DNA from: Haliclona indistincta
Lineage: Eukaryota > Porifera > Demospongiae > Haplosclerida > Chalinidae
DNA: 64,000 bases
Direction: 5' to 3'
Assembly (NCBI GenBank): GCA_964017065.1
Contig: OZ024786.1
Span: forward strand, 13,861,764 to 13,925,763
The translations under genes and the position numbers were made by a program. Positions 23,933 to 36,490 of the stretch are shown piece by piece (the first letter of the stretch is position 1; each line of letters begins with the position of its first letter). The notes under the pieces were generated by a model. That model searched no databases, had not been told where the DNA came from, and was given only the letters and a program-made list of their open reading frames with translations.

Positions 23933-24521
23933 AAGGCCTATAGCAGCTTTAGCCGCCATAATTGACTCCACCTACTCTAGACGTCATAAAAAGTGCAATA
24001 AGTGCTCTAGAAAGGTCAAATCAAGTTTATTTGCAAAAGATGACTTTACCTGAAAAAACCACCTGTTTTTCGGCACGCCCTCCCCACTAAAACGTACAGC
24101 GCGGGGGGAATTTTAAAGGGGGTGTCCCCCTGTTAACCCGGGGTTCGAAGGGGCAGAGCCCCTCGCCACTTTTGGCATTTTTAAGGCTTCAGGATGCCCG
24201 GAAATGCATACTTGGGCATGGAATATGGTCTAAACTATGCTGTTTGCTCACCTGGACACCACCAGGTTTTTGTATCAGTCACAAGGGCTAAACGAAGACC
24301 AAAATTGGCGAGGTGGCAGCACTTAAGCGGCTTCAGTTCCGAAGTGGGAGTAGCCAACTCAGAGTTTAGTACATCGGTGTAAACTTTGACATACCAGGAA
24401 ACAACATTGCTAGTTTGGAACATCTAACGTACTGCATGTTGTAGAAAATGCAAGACAAACTGTCAGTTTAGAGCAATTAAGTCGAATTTTCGTCAAAATA
24501 ATTCAGTCCCTAAAGAGTTAA
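23933..24521. mobile_element. TTAA-flanked MITE after KIF23 copy B
   Basis: TTAA at 23933-23936 and 24518-24521; ends CCCTTTAAGG and CCTAAAGAG. The empty site gaatattaatgacatg with one TTAA is present at copies A (11091-11104), C and D. Non-coding apart from a 62-codon ORF (24194-24382) without recognisable motif. Confidence 0.85.
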
Positions 24522-24868
24522 TGACATGTTGATGCTCTCTCTTCTCAGACAGACTGCAGATCCAAAGAGACACTCCTACTACCAATCTACCATCCTCCTC
24601 CTTCTCTTGCTTGCTGCACTAACTATTACTAGATCACGTGTACTAGTTCATTGTTGTCACTTTAGTAATGATATTCATACTCAGAGAGGGCGTGGTTGTA
24701 GAAAGGGCGTATCCAGTGAGTGCAGAAATTAAAGTCTTGGAGAAGAAAATTATGCTTTGAAGCGTTCGATGAATGGAACAAACAACGTGGGTGGTAGTAG
24801 ATAGAGAAGGCATTTCCGGTTTCCAACGTTGACGTTGCTGACCTGAGTTCGCACAATAAAATCGATCG

Positions 24869-27800
24869 ATGGCTCAAGAAGTGTCCGAAGCATTCAAGAA
24901 AGGGAACAAAGAAGATGCCGTGCGACTGTTACAGCTGATGCAACAACCAGCTAATGTCACCGACAGAATGAAGGTCTCTCTGGTCCATTATGCAGCTCAG
25001 CATGGGTGGTTGGATGTAATCATTGAGCTAGCAAACTGTAAAGAAAGGGAGTCGTATACTCAGCTACACTGTGCTGCCAGGAATGATGAACTGGAAGTAA
25101 TGAAGTACCTCATCAATGAGCAACACTGTGACCCAATGACTAAAAGCAACCTTCACTATACGCCGCTTCACTATGCTTGTCAATGTGGTCATCTCGACAT
25201 CACCCACTACCTTATCAGTGAGGCACACTGTGACCCATCATGTAAGAATTGGATCGGTGAAACACCACTTCACCTTGCCTGTCGCAATGGACACACCCAC
25301 ATTGTGCAATACTTACTATCCACTGGTAGAGTAGACCCACTGGCTATAAGCAATCTCGGCACCACTCCAGTAGACTATGCTAGTAGACATAAAAACTGTT
25401 ATGATCTACTGAAACTGTTCCAGTCATTTCCACAATACAAGAACTTTCCCGTGCACACATACACAAAACTCATCCTAACTGGATACAGTGGAGCAGGCAA
25501 GACCACCACATCTCAACTCATTCTCCTCTTAGCCAAAGAAACAGGCTTCTTCTCTTGGCTATCATCAGGTCGTGTTACTGACGTAGAATGCCTCACTGCT
25601 GGAATCATAACTCTCCATGTCGAGAGCAAGGTGAAGGAGGTTGGTAACATGGTAATATATGATTTCGCAGGACAACAAGAGTACTACTCTAGTCATGCTG
25701 CTGTACTGGAACGCATCATGAGGAATTCTGCTGCTATCTTTGTTTGTATCGTAGACTTGAGCCAGTGTATAGAGAAGATCATTGAGTCCATACGCTACTG
25801 GATGAGTTTCGTAGAGATCGCCTGCAGCTCAGCCCAGGGATCATCACACGTCATCATTGTTGGCAGCCATGCTGACCTGGTCAAGTCATCACAAGAGCTA
25901 AATGAGAAGAGCTCACTAGTGGAGAGTATAGCAAAGAGCAGAGCAAAGCAGCTGACGTATGGAGGATTTCTAAGGATGGACTGTCGACAGTCGAAAACCA
26001 AAGAAGCACGTCAATTCTGCTCTCTCCTCTCAACCAGCCAACAAGCCATACTATCATCCCAGCCCAGCATGAGTTTGTACTGTCACGTACTGTACGCTTT
26101 TCTTCGTACAAAGCTAGGGAAGGCAAGCTGTACACTTCAAGAGCTGACCACTGCCCTTGCTTCAGAGAAAGATTTTGATTTCAATTCTACTGTATTAACA
26201 GAGTCACTGATCTCCCTCAGTGACAAAGGCCTCATCTTGTTTGTGCAAAACAAGCAGCATCCCCAGTCCAGCTGGGTGGTGGTGGAGAAAGATGCCTTGC
26301 TGAGAGACATCAATGGAACACTATTTGCTCCCAAAAATTTCAAGCAGTATCGTCAAGTTGCTAGCAACACTGGTATAGTGCCCATCACGACCCTTGTGGA
26401 GTTGTTCCCACAGTACAGCTCAGAGATGCTTGTGGGCTGTCTCGAGAATATGGAATTCTGTCATCCAGTGGACCCCTCAGCACTTCAACGCACTAACCTC
26501 GAGAGCAACAAAGCTACTTTATCGTCCCCTCCATCAGGAGCCAGCCATCTCTTCTTCCCGAGTCTTATTAAAGAGCATCGACCTGGTGACCTCCCCTCCC
26601 CAAGGTTTGGCTGGTGTCTGGGGCGCAGTGACCCTCACCAGTTTTTCAGCAATCGTTTCGTACATGTTCTTCTCCTTCGACTTGCCTTCACGTATCCTCT
26701 GAACAGTAAGCATGTTTCACCCTCCTCCTCTCTGTGTGGTCTTGAGCGACAGTGTGAGGTGTGGCAAAATGGAATCAGCTGGAAGGGTGTCTCTGGAGTG
26801 TCCACTATAGTAGAGATTTTAGATCGTAATCGTTGGGTCATTGTGCTGGCGTCTGAGAAGAGCAGAGTAGCAGCAGAGACCTGCAGCAGTGTCATCAGGA
26901 TGATCCTCGACCTCATGCAACAGCAGCTATATAGTATTATGAGCATATGTGAATGCCTTATCTCTACCTCTCTACTCGACCGCTATCCCTTTGATGCCTT
27001 GCCCGATACCGACCTGTTTGATATACCTACAGTAGCTAGGTCGATGCTTCTTCACCACAAGCTTCTTTTGGATCGAAAGGAAGGAAAGAATGAGTTCTTA
27101 ACAGACAAGGCTCTATCATGTGAGCCTTACTACTTTTTGCAACCCTCCTCAGTGTGCCAGCTCTTCAATCAAAGCATGGCTAGCCAACCTGTTCCAGATA
27201 CCCTCCTCCAGGAGGTACTCAGGTACTGCCAGCAGCCCCAGCAGAAGCCACGAGACCACAAGGAGCTGAGGGAGTGTGTCAACAAGCACAGCATATTTGC
27301 CGGCAGAAACCCTATTGTGAGTTGCAGTGTGCAGGCTGTACTGTAGCATGTGATGGTATGTTTCTCTGGTGTGTACAGGAGGTAGCTGAGCTAAAGGAGG
27401 AGGATATCATCAGTCACTGCACAGCTACTGCTACACAGCTACCCACAGCTGCTGCTGGTGTTAGTGGTTGCCTCTCTAGAACACTCAGTGAGTTGTTGTG
27501 ATGAGTACTGTCCCTGTTATTACGTGTAATTACACACACAGGTACGGGAGACCTTGTGGATGTGTTAGATGTTGTTGATAGTGTCAGTGACTGGAAGAGG
27601 CTTGGTCTGTCCCTGGGACTATTGTATCGTCCTACACTTACTGATATTGAGACATATCGACGAGAAAAACCAGCGGAATGCATTAAAGATATGCTCTCAG
27701 CATGGTTGCAGCAACAAGATAACGTCTCACAGAGAGGAGTCCCTTCGTGGAGTGTGTTGAAAGCTGCACTGCAGAGGATCGGAGAGCCTGAACTAGCTGA

Positions 27801-27902
27801 CAGGATTGTGAGTGTCTACTAGTATACAGTATAACAGCTACACATGTTGTTTGATTGTGATGTTGACATTATCGTTTGTTTTCTCTTCTTCTGTAGAAGT
27901 GA
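24869..27902 (+). CDS. Ankyrin-Roc-COR protein with one death domain (copy B)
   Basis: Exons 24869-27316, 27379-27487, 27542-27807 and 27897-27902, about 942 residues. Exon 1 has ankyrin repeats with one repeat shortened relative to copy A, a Roc domain with P-loop GYSGAGKTT at residue 205 and DFAGQQEYY, and a COR domain. The 3' exons differ from copy A: an alanine/threonine-rich linker (HCTATATQLPTAAAG) and one death domain (WKRLGLSLGLLY...ML.AWL...PSWSVLKAALQRIGEPELADRI). The last exon supplies Lys plus stop; read-through of the donor would give VSVY and stop. Exon 1 has its own features: an FFSWLSSGRV loop and the segment DIPTVARSMLLHHKLLLDRKE. Intact, probably functional; role inferred as for copy A. 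Confidence 0.85.
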
Positions 27903-28554
27903 ACATGTAAACTGCAGACTTTTACTGTAGGGCTTACCAGGATCTTTAAATATCTTGACACTTCCTCTTTCATCAACATGAAGTTATCGCTAACTCTCAA
28001 GGAACAAACCACTGCATTCACGTCAAGACTAAACTATTATTATTGATTTATGTCTTTTTAAACAACACTGTATAGAAAAACCAAATTTGGAACAAATAAT
28101 GGGTGATAATAATTACGATACTGTAAATACAATAAATTATTACGATACTGTGAATACAATAAATTAGAGAAAACAACATTGCAATCCAGTGAATTCATAG
28201 TACCACTACTGCTTTTGTTGGTTTAAAACAAAAAAAAACAAGCAAAACAGCCTCCTATCATCATTCTAGCATTGCAATCCAGTACAATTCATAGTATCAC
28301 TAGCATGTTTGACGACTAAGAATGGTGAAACAAAGAAGACTGGATAAAGCAATCATGCTAGAGCAAACAATCCAGTAGAACTCGCAGTATCATGAGTGTG
28401 TTTGACGACTTAGAATAGTTTGACTTGAAACGAAAACTAAAATCATGAAATTAATGTTGACTCAATAATAATTTTTAATTTCAACATAAAATTACATCAA
28501 GAACAGCAAAATTTGTGTTGGAAGAAAGTACGTCAATTGAGAGCAAAAGTCCAG
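27903..28554. other. 3' flank, AT-rich, no gene seen
   Basis: Contains short repeated pieces (gatactgtaaatacaataaatta twice near 28115-28165; cagtatcactag/catgagtgtgtttgacgactta near 28290-28410). Possible AATAAA signals near 28131. No coding signal. Confidence 0.35.
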
Positions 28555-29515
28555 TTGTGCCTAATTGAAGGAGGAAGAGGAGCTTACTCAGCTTAGCCTA
28601 CGCACACAATAATTTCACTAGGCTAAAGACAGTGACTTTGTATCTTGGTTTAAGAGCACCAGTTGAGTGAGTTGTGTTTAGCTGAAGGGAGGAGGAGCTT
28701 AGCCTACGCACACAATAATGTTAGACAAAAAGAAATAACAATGAGTTCGTACCTTGGTGCACCAGTTGAGTGAGTTGTGTCTACTTGAAGGGAGGAGGAG
28801 CTTAGCCTACGCACACAATAATGTTAGACAAAAACTAATAACAATGAGTTCGTACCTTGGTACACCAGTTGAGTGAGTTGTGTCTACTTGAAGGGAGGAG
28901 GAGCTTAGCCTACGCACACAATAATGTTAGACAAAAACTAATAACAATGAGTTCGTACCTTGGTGCACCAGTTGAGTGAGTTGTGTCTACTTGAAGGGAG
29001 GAGGAGCTTAGCCTACGCACACAATAATGTTAGACAAAAACTAATAACAATGAGTTCGTACCTTGGTGCACCAGTTGAGTGAGTTGTGTCTACTTGAAGG
29101 GAGGAGGAGCTTAGCCTACGCACACAATAATGCTAGACAAAAACTAATAACAATGAGTTCGTACCTTGGTGCACCAGTTGAGTGAGTTGTGTCTACTTGA
29201 AGGGAGGAGGAGCTTAGCCTACGCACACAATAGTGTTAGACAAAAACTAATAACAATGAGTTCGTACCTTGGTGCACCAGTTGAGTGAGTTGTGTTTAGC
29301 TGAAGGGAGGAGGAGCTTAGCCTACGCACACAATAGTGTTAGACAAAAACTAATAACAATGAGTTCGTACCTTGGTGCACCAGTTGAGTGAGTTGTGTCT
29401 ACTTGAAGGGAGGAGGAGCTTAGCCTACGCATACAATAATGTTAGACAAAAACTAATAACAATGAGTTCGCACCTTGGTTTAAGAGCACCAGTTGATTGA
29501 GTTGTGTCTTACTGT
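28555..29515 (+). repeat. 103-bp minisatellite, about nine units
   Basis: The motif gaagggaggaggagcttagc recurs with an exact 103-bp period (gggagg at 28687, 28790, 28893, 28996, 29099, 29202, 29305, 29408), with diverged edge units. Inner units differ by only a few bases. Confidence 0.95.
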
Positions 29516-29675
29516 AGCCTCTTTTCGTATCCGGCAGAAATGGATGACACACATAGTCTAGAACAGATTAAAAGTGAAGTTCAAATTGATGTGTGAATAC
29601 ACACATCAATTTTATTATTAATTTTATGATCTTTATGCAAAGTGCTCCAAAATCAAAAGGAGGCTACGGGTTAGC
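29514..29675. mobile_element. Possible short MITE with a perfect 13-bp hairpin
   Basis: Ends tgtagcctcttttcg and aaaggaggctacggg are roughly inverted. In the middle, arms at 29583-29595 and 29600-29612 pair perfectly around the loop aata. Confidence 0.4.
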
Positions 29676-31057
29676 AGTACACGACATATTGCCGTAGATT
29701 CGTGAAAACAAACTCTGGAGTTTGAGCACCAGAGTTAAAGCCTGTTCTGAATTTTTGCGAACTTGTGAAATATAGTTTGTCCGCGAAAATAATATGATCT
29801 ATGGTAAGAAACTCAACCAATACTATACTATAGGTATGGGATAGGGGATCAAGTACATTAAACTAGAGGAGAAAAAATGAGATGATATTAAGTCTAACAT
29901 GATGTCTTTCACTAACCGATGTACAATAAAAATTATGCATGCTGCCTTCACTGCAACAGGCCGGTGTGGACTCTAGCTCTCTAAAGAGATACAGGCCAGA
30001 TAACTTACTGACTTTAGGAATGAAGGTACTACCAGGCATCTAAACACCCCAGAAAACAAAAGGTGCTTGGTAGCCTAATCAGACTCCGGCCGGGACCTGC
30101 TAGCACCCCTTTCAGCACCATAGAAAATGAACTTTCTAGATGAGACTGAACTAGAAGAAAGTTGAGCTATAAGATAGCATAAAGTAAATTATTTGAACAG
30201 GTGATGAAGAGTAACTACCTGAATCATGATCAGAAACAGTACGTTGATTAAGTTACTAACTGATAGACAGCGATTTAGCAATGTAACAGGCACTCATGCA
30301 GACAGAGTCAAAGGAGTAACTGAACAAGTATGAGAGTCCCAGTGACTTAAGTTCAGGCATATATACATCTAGATAAGCTAAGGGCCCGCCACAAGTGACT
30401 CCCGGTAGTTAGAGAATGGAAGGAGATGTCAAACACACCTAGTACACAAGTTAACACGTGGGAAATCACGGTGTAGCAGCAGCTGGAGATCGAGTAAGTA
30501 AGCCTGGTTTCTTGTAGGACCCGCTGAGGCCTAGGCTAGCTTGCGAGGCAGGAGTCACTCACCACATGTATACGTCGAGTCATGGATCAGTTCGGCTAGT
30601 GGGCGTGGTACGGTAGGTGGAGTCATTCTGTATTTTGCTCTGGCGGGCTACAATCTGGTTGGTCCAAATTTATTCGCCACGTGAAGAATTGCAGCTGGTG
30701 ACTAGCATCCTCCATCACTCCATAATATGACTCGATAATATGATGAATATGACTAATATGAATGACTCCATAATACTACAACTACACATAAGGTACTCAC
30801 TGCTACTCTTGTTCTTGTCTTAGATATTTTGTCACTCTGACTAGATTGCTATCGTTCTCGGCTATTGCCTCGACATATTATATATATGCCAGGATCTACA
30901 GTAACAATAATGACTGCTATAGCTGTTGATTCTCTTGTTGTTAGTATGATGTTATCTCGCGGTGCTTGGCAACAGGTAAGATGAGCTTCTTATTTCTGTT
31001 TCTTCAAGTACAGTTCTAGACGGGCGTGGCCCGTCCTCGCCGGTTCCGCGGGAGGAC
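29676..31057. other. Intergenic; one possible small first exon
   Basis: Mostly no feature. At 30886-30975 an ATG-started stretch MPGSTVTIMTAIAVDSLVVS... runs in frame for 30 codons to the donor cag/gtaaga, with a TATA-like run just upstream; it could be a first exon of an unrecognised gene or chance. Confidence 0.25.
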
Positions 31058-31520
31058 TAGCCTCCTCCCCAGGCCCCACCCTCTAATTAATTTGCAATTA
31101 CCGAGAGAGGGCCTGGTAACACTCGCGACAAAAACTGTCGCGAGTACCTCACAAAATCGTGAGGTCGCGAGCAGGTTACAGCGCGCGAATCCATCGCGCC
31201 ACTATTGCTTGACGTAAAACGTAACCGTTCTTATACATAAGTTCACCAAGGCTGCTCAAGTTCTACTGCTGCATATATCTTTGTTTCATTCCATTGTGGC
31301 TTGTCTCAGTAGTACTAGGATGCTCTTTGTGCACCTACAAACCGGCGAGAATGAACAGACGAAGGCTTACGTTAGAGCAACGGTATTGTGATGGGTGGGG
31401 CGTCACATAACCATAGAAACAAAAAATTTTATCGGGCAACAGTTTTTGTCGCGAGTGTAACCAGGCCATCAAACTTCGATTACTGTAATGAGAAGGGTGT
31501 GGCCTGGGGAGGAGGCTACG
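31058..31520. mobile_element. Double-hairpin MITE, TIR TAGCCTCCTCCCCAGGCC (copy 3)
   Basis: Ends TAGCCTCCTCCCCAGGCC and GGCCTGGGGAGGAGGCTA; inner inverted repeat GGCCTGGTAACACTCGCGAC against its complement near 31440-31470. Same architecture as the elements at 11371 and 11851, with an unrelated core. Confidence 0.8.
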
Positions 31521-31540
31521 GGAGGACGGGTTGAAAGCTT

Positions 31541-32221
31541 AAACGAACAGCGGGCGGATAAAAACATTGGGAATTACGGAATCGACGCGGACGTTCCGCG
31601 AGCTCAGCAGGCGTATAAAAAGGGCAGGGCCAGGCCGGATGTAAAATGACCGCTAATACAGAAATGGCGGCGATTTTCAAACTTACAAAGTTTTGAACCG
31701 CTTTCGCGCCACCGCCATCCACTAACACTACACACATGCGTAAAACAATGTTAACTTGGTATACATTTCGCTGTAGTAACGCGGAAGAGTGAAACAAGCG
31801 TGTAGGCGTTGCTGCTTGTGCTGTATGGCTAACAACAGTCTTCATCATTCTTCAGCAAATCACACAGTGTCTTTGAAAAGCGAGTAGTCGTCGAGAGATT
31901 GACTATCAGGCGGTGTTAGCAGCTGACGGACATTCTTCAGTCTATGGTGAAAGACCTCTCTTTCTTCTTGGCTCGTGAAATGGATATCGAAGACGCTACG
32001 TGCTTTCTCGGTAAGTTCGCCATGGTGCTCGTTATTTACAACATGCACATGTTCACACTTATGTGCTGATAACATACATACTTGTAATACACTACAATGT
32101 GTACAGGACAATACAGAGACAGTACATGGGTACACGCAGGCACACGTGTCATTTTTGTGTGGCCGCCATTTGCAAATTGTGGACTGGCTCCTCCCCTTTT
32201 ATACGCCCGCTGTTCGTTTAA
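31541..32221 (-). mobile_element. TIR element (TTAAACGAACAGCGGGCG) with coding-like remnant
   Basis: Ends TTAAACGAACAGCGGGCG (31541) and CGCCCGCTGTTCGTTTAA (to 32221), each next to a tataaaag-like box; the left arm carries a 50-bp interruption. On the minus strand the frame ending at 31860 reads ARSVFDIHFTSQEEREVFHH..., which looks coding but is unrecognised. The minus ORF 31516-31848 overlaps the left end. Confidence 0.5.
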
Positions 32222-32235
32222 CCTGGATTTGTTCT

Positions 32236-32257
32236 GTGTGCACGAAATCGTGCACAC
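32236..32257. other. Perfect 10-bp palindrome
   Basis: GTGTGCACGA, two A's, TCGTGCACAC. It lies 15 bp outside the preceding element. Function unknown. Confidence 0.6.
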
Positions 32258-32354
32258 CACAGAGTTGTGTTAGCCTAACCATAGATGACCACTGTTACGT
32301 AACAATAATAACAAATACTGCCCATGCGTCACATCTTCCAGCTGCAGCAGTTAA

Positions 32355-33004
32355 GGTGGCGGGTGGGGTATTTAATATTCATGAAATTCATTAGTTGTTC
32401 TCTGTAAACATTGACCGGTCTGCATGCAATGAATACTGCCCACGTGTTATGATTATGTATTATCCAATAGTTGCTTACGTCATATTCATAGTGCTAGCTA
32501 GCGGCGCGCGCTTGCATAATCGATTCTTGCACTTTCTTACCTTAAGTCTATGACGAAAGTGTGGTGATCTTAGTTACTCAGGCATTTAATGCACAACACC
32601 AAGCTCTACAATCCTACGTATTATTTTGGCTATAGCTTTTTTCATTTTAAAATAAATGGTAAATTTATTACAGTAATTGACTTAATTAAGTATATAAATT
32701 ATGATAACTTTGTTTCTGTACATTCAATCGCAAAAAGCATACGTAACTTTCTTAGTATCAATCATCTCTTCTAGCAAGCAAAAGTATAGTAGAGTAGAAT
32801 AATCAATGCTACTAAAAAGGTAAGAATACACTCTGAACTTTAGAGGCTTGTAACTTTGTGAATATTGATTACTTATAGGTCTTGCCAGGAGAATACATTC
32901 TCCTTTGAATGCACTGCAAATAAATGAAAACAAACTAAAAACTGCATTTATAGAACATCAGAAAATGTTGATTGAAATAACAGGAAATTTGTATACCCGC
33001 CACC
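32355..33004. mobile_element. TTAA-flanked element, GGTGGCGGG family, second copy
   Basis: Left GGTGGCGGGTGGGGTAT after TTAA (32351-32354); right TATACCCGCCACC before TTAA (33005-33008). It shares terminal GGTGGCGGG with the foldback at 19972-20644, but the interior is AT-rich and not a long inverted repeat. Confidence 0.7.
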
Positions 33005-33071
33005 TTAAGACACTCACCCACTCACTCATTCATCATTCACTCACTCACCCTTTCTCCTCTTCTTACACAGG

Positions 33072-33233
33072 ACGAGTAGTTGATCTGTGGTCAGAGGAAC
33101 TGGCTCTATCTTGAGAGTATATTTGGTGATCCTGATATTAAGCGTCAGCTACCCAATGAGGCTAAGATGTTCCAAATCATGGATTGAAGTCATTAGAAGA
33201 GTTCTCTAGCATACAAGCTGGCACTCAACCAGG
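33072..33233 (+). pseudogene. Decayed dynein heavy chain exon (linker region)
   Basis: Between the acceptor tacacag and donor ccag/gtaata the reading is QRNWLYLESIFGDPDIKRQL and on through PNEAKMFQIMD, which matches the W-x-YLEPIF...DI...QLP.E...F..VD signature of the axonemal dynein heavy chain linker. In-frame stops follow (after MD) and there is one near the start. No neighbouring dynein exons were recognised, so it is a stranded, broken exon. Confidence 0.55.
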
Positions 33234-33268
33234 TAATACTGACACATTTTCTTGCTTTATATGATGTG

Positions 33269-33776
<508 letters not shown>

Positions 33777-34599
33777 CTACCACTGACCTGCCTCTATAAA
33801 GACAATAATTTATTTCCAGCCCAATGTTTGTTTCATATAGCCTTTGTGAACACTGACTATCTCTGTAGTACTGCCCTCTTGGTTCTTAGGGGTGACCCTT
33901 GACACCAGATGTATGGCTTGGAGGTGTTGATATGGGATCTATTGTATTGTATTTAGCTTGTAGAATGGATCTATCATGTAGAATAATCTATAATCTTGAG
34001 ATTCTTGAACCATATGTTAGGGTTTGTTTGTGCTGTAGTTATTCAATGATCTACTAGTAGCATCTACTCAGCATCAGTCAGGTTACCTTCACTATTTCTC
34101 ATGAGTCATCTAGCAATGATGTGGTGAGTGTCTAGCTGACATACATATGTGAGTAGCTCACTATCCTCCTCCTATAGACTGGTGTGTGTCATGTTAGTGT
34201 GGATGTATTAGAGTATGGCTACACACCTGTTCATCACTGCTCACTGGGAAAGGTATGTGACACTATGAGCACACTGTTTGTGCCGTCTTTGATGACAGAG
34301 CTACAGACTCCATTACTACCACCTCATTCCTCAGCGACCTGTGCTATCCCATGCAAAACAAACAAGGTTGTACAAGGTTGTAACAAGGTTGCTCCATGCT
34401 TGTAGACAATGAACAAGCTCATGGCCACCTTGTAACAACCTTGTTCATGGATGTCATTGGAGCGGGCATTGTCATGACAACCTTGTCATAACATTGTCAC
34501 CTAAGAACAATCTTGTAACAACCTTGTTCATGCATGTCATCAGAGCATGGTATTGTCATAACAACCTTGTCATTACAATGTCAACTAAATATTATCTTA

Positions 34600-36200
34600 C
34601 TTGTAAGTTGAAGATAATTTTTATTGTCACCTACTATTATTGCCACCTTCAAATAATATATTGTCAAGTACATTCTTGCTATGTAGGTATAACTGCTATT
34701 CATCTATTACTTTGTAGGTCAAAATGTGATGTGCAGTATGTCATTTATGGCTCTCATATAATTCTCTATCACAAGACGCATGCAGGTTTGAATTTATAGT
34801 AGTTATTATACTTGTTTTTTTTTTAATTTAGCTCGCACAGAGATGGTAACATTGTTTTAGCTATCACTATTTATTTTGTAGGTTGCGAGTTCAGTCAATT
34901 GTATAATGCCTCATTCAAGAATGCAATTATTTCAGGTATAGATAGAATTTTTGTGCTATTTCATTGTCATTAGTTTATTTGCATCTAGGTCAAGCATTCA
35001 GTCAATCAAGATGGATCTGTTGATAAACTCAACGTAGTTGTACTCTCAACAAGTATATCTTAATTAGCAGCACGCAGGATACTTCAACTGTTATACCTAT
35101 ATATCTGCTGTTATGATGTCGACTGTCAACTTGCATACATGATTATACTGAATTTCAATGATTGATTCTAACTTGAACATCTTAATTTCCATACTGTTGC
35201 ATGGTTGTTGTAAAGAACTGCTAGTGAGAATATCAAGGGAGGCATTAGAAGACATGCATTTACTATAATAATGCATGCATTTACTATAATAATGCATGTA
35301 TATACTACACAATGGCAATAATTTGAATACATTCAGTATCCGCTGTATGCATATTGTGCTAGCTATTCTGTCTCTTTAGCAAAATTGGGGAACAAACTAG
35401 CAAACAAAGAGTTATTGCTCTTGTCTTCTCTGCAAATGCAAAAATAATCTTCATCATCACTAGTATAATCATTATACCTTGGACTCGATAACGACTGTCT
35501 ATTTTCGAGTATGCATGCATGTTGTGGTGTCTTTTGAGACATTAAATTGTCCGACACTACTTTTGACTAATCTACATTCGTCATCCCGATAACCCATCAC
35601 TTTTATCAACCTCAAGTTCCAAACATCAGTTCACCATCATTGCAATACAACTAAATTCCACAGTTGTCTCTATGGAGTTTCTTCGCATCATTATAAGCAG
35701 TAATAACCCTATATATATATATCTGATGAGCCGGAGAAGGTGAGCTGCAGATCGGAGATGTGTAATAATATTATAATTGTTGCACAACAAAATTAACGAT
35801 TAGAATAATTATACTAAGTTGATGATGCAAAGTAGGCTTGGGTAGAAACAACTGCATGATGCCTCTGCTAAAAGTCTAAGTGACTAAGTCAGTGTGACAT
35901 GCTAGCTGGATTTTCCTTTCCATAATAATACGATAAGATCTGTCGCGGGCAAACCATGCATGCAGTAAGCAGTATACGGTTACGCCGGTCAATGCACTGA
36001 GGCCCGCTCTTCCCAGTCAGTCTTATAACCTGTACTACGACCTTGTAGTTCTACTGCCAGCCTCTCTAGCCATATAATAGGATCTGGATGCTGAAATTGC
36101 ATGTTGTAATGCGAAGACTCAGCCATCATGCAGTGGAAACCTGAGCCACGCCTAGCCTATTCATAATGAATCTAAGACGATGACATCATACATCATTCTG
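34600..36200. other. Interior of the 3.6 kb element, no recognised gene
   Basis: AT-rich. A tandem pair gcatttactataataatgcat occurs near 35257-35300. A minus ORF (35363-35557) with SSPRYNDYTSDDEDYFCICR is acidic and unrecognised. Confidence 0.3.
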
Positions 36201-36490
36201 CGTGCGCATACCGCGTGCACTCATTGCAGCTGCTGAACGTTTCTAGCTAGCCATCGACAAGCAGTTGTAGCTAGCGCTGGTCAACAGAGCCGGGCTAGGT
36301 GAGTGCCTTACTTCAGTCAGATCATACATAATTACTGTATGGCCTACTTCAGATCGATTGACCTAATCTTCAGAATCAAGAACCGAGTTAAGAACTCAGA
36401 ATCCGAGATGTGCAATAATCAACCCGCCTAGCTGCAGCCCTGTGCATTCTATTTACTTCTATTCTAACATAATTTTACACATTATATTAG

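Noticed and set aside
24140..24160. Possible tRNA T-arm (gggttcgaagg)
   Set aside because: No matching acceptor stem or anticodon arm nearby; it lies inside a TTAA MITE.
28555..29515. CRISPR-like array
   Set aside because: The whole 103-bp unit repeats without unique spacers and the genome is eukaryotic; it is a minisatellite.
35720..35760. Possible hammerhead ribozyme core (ctgatgagccgg...)
   Set aside because: The conserved GAAA partner and closing stems are not present.
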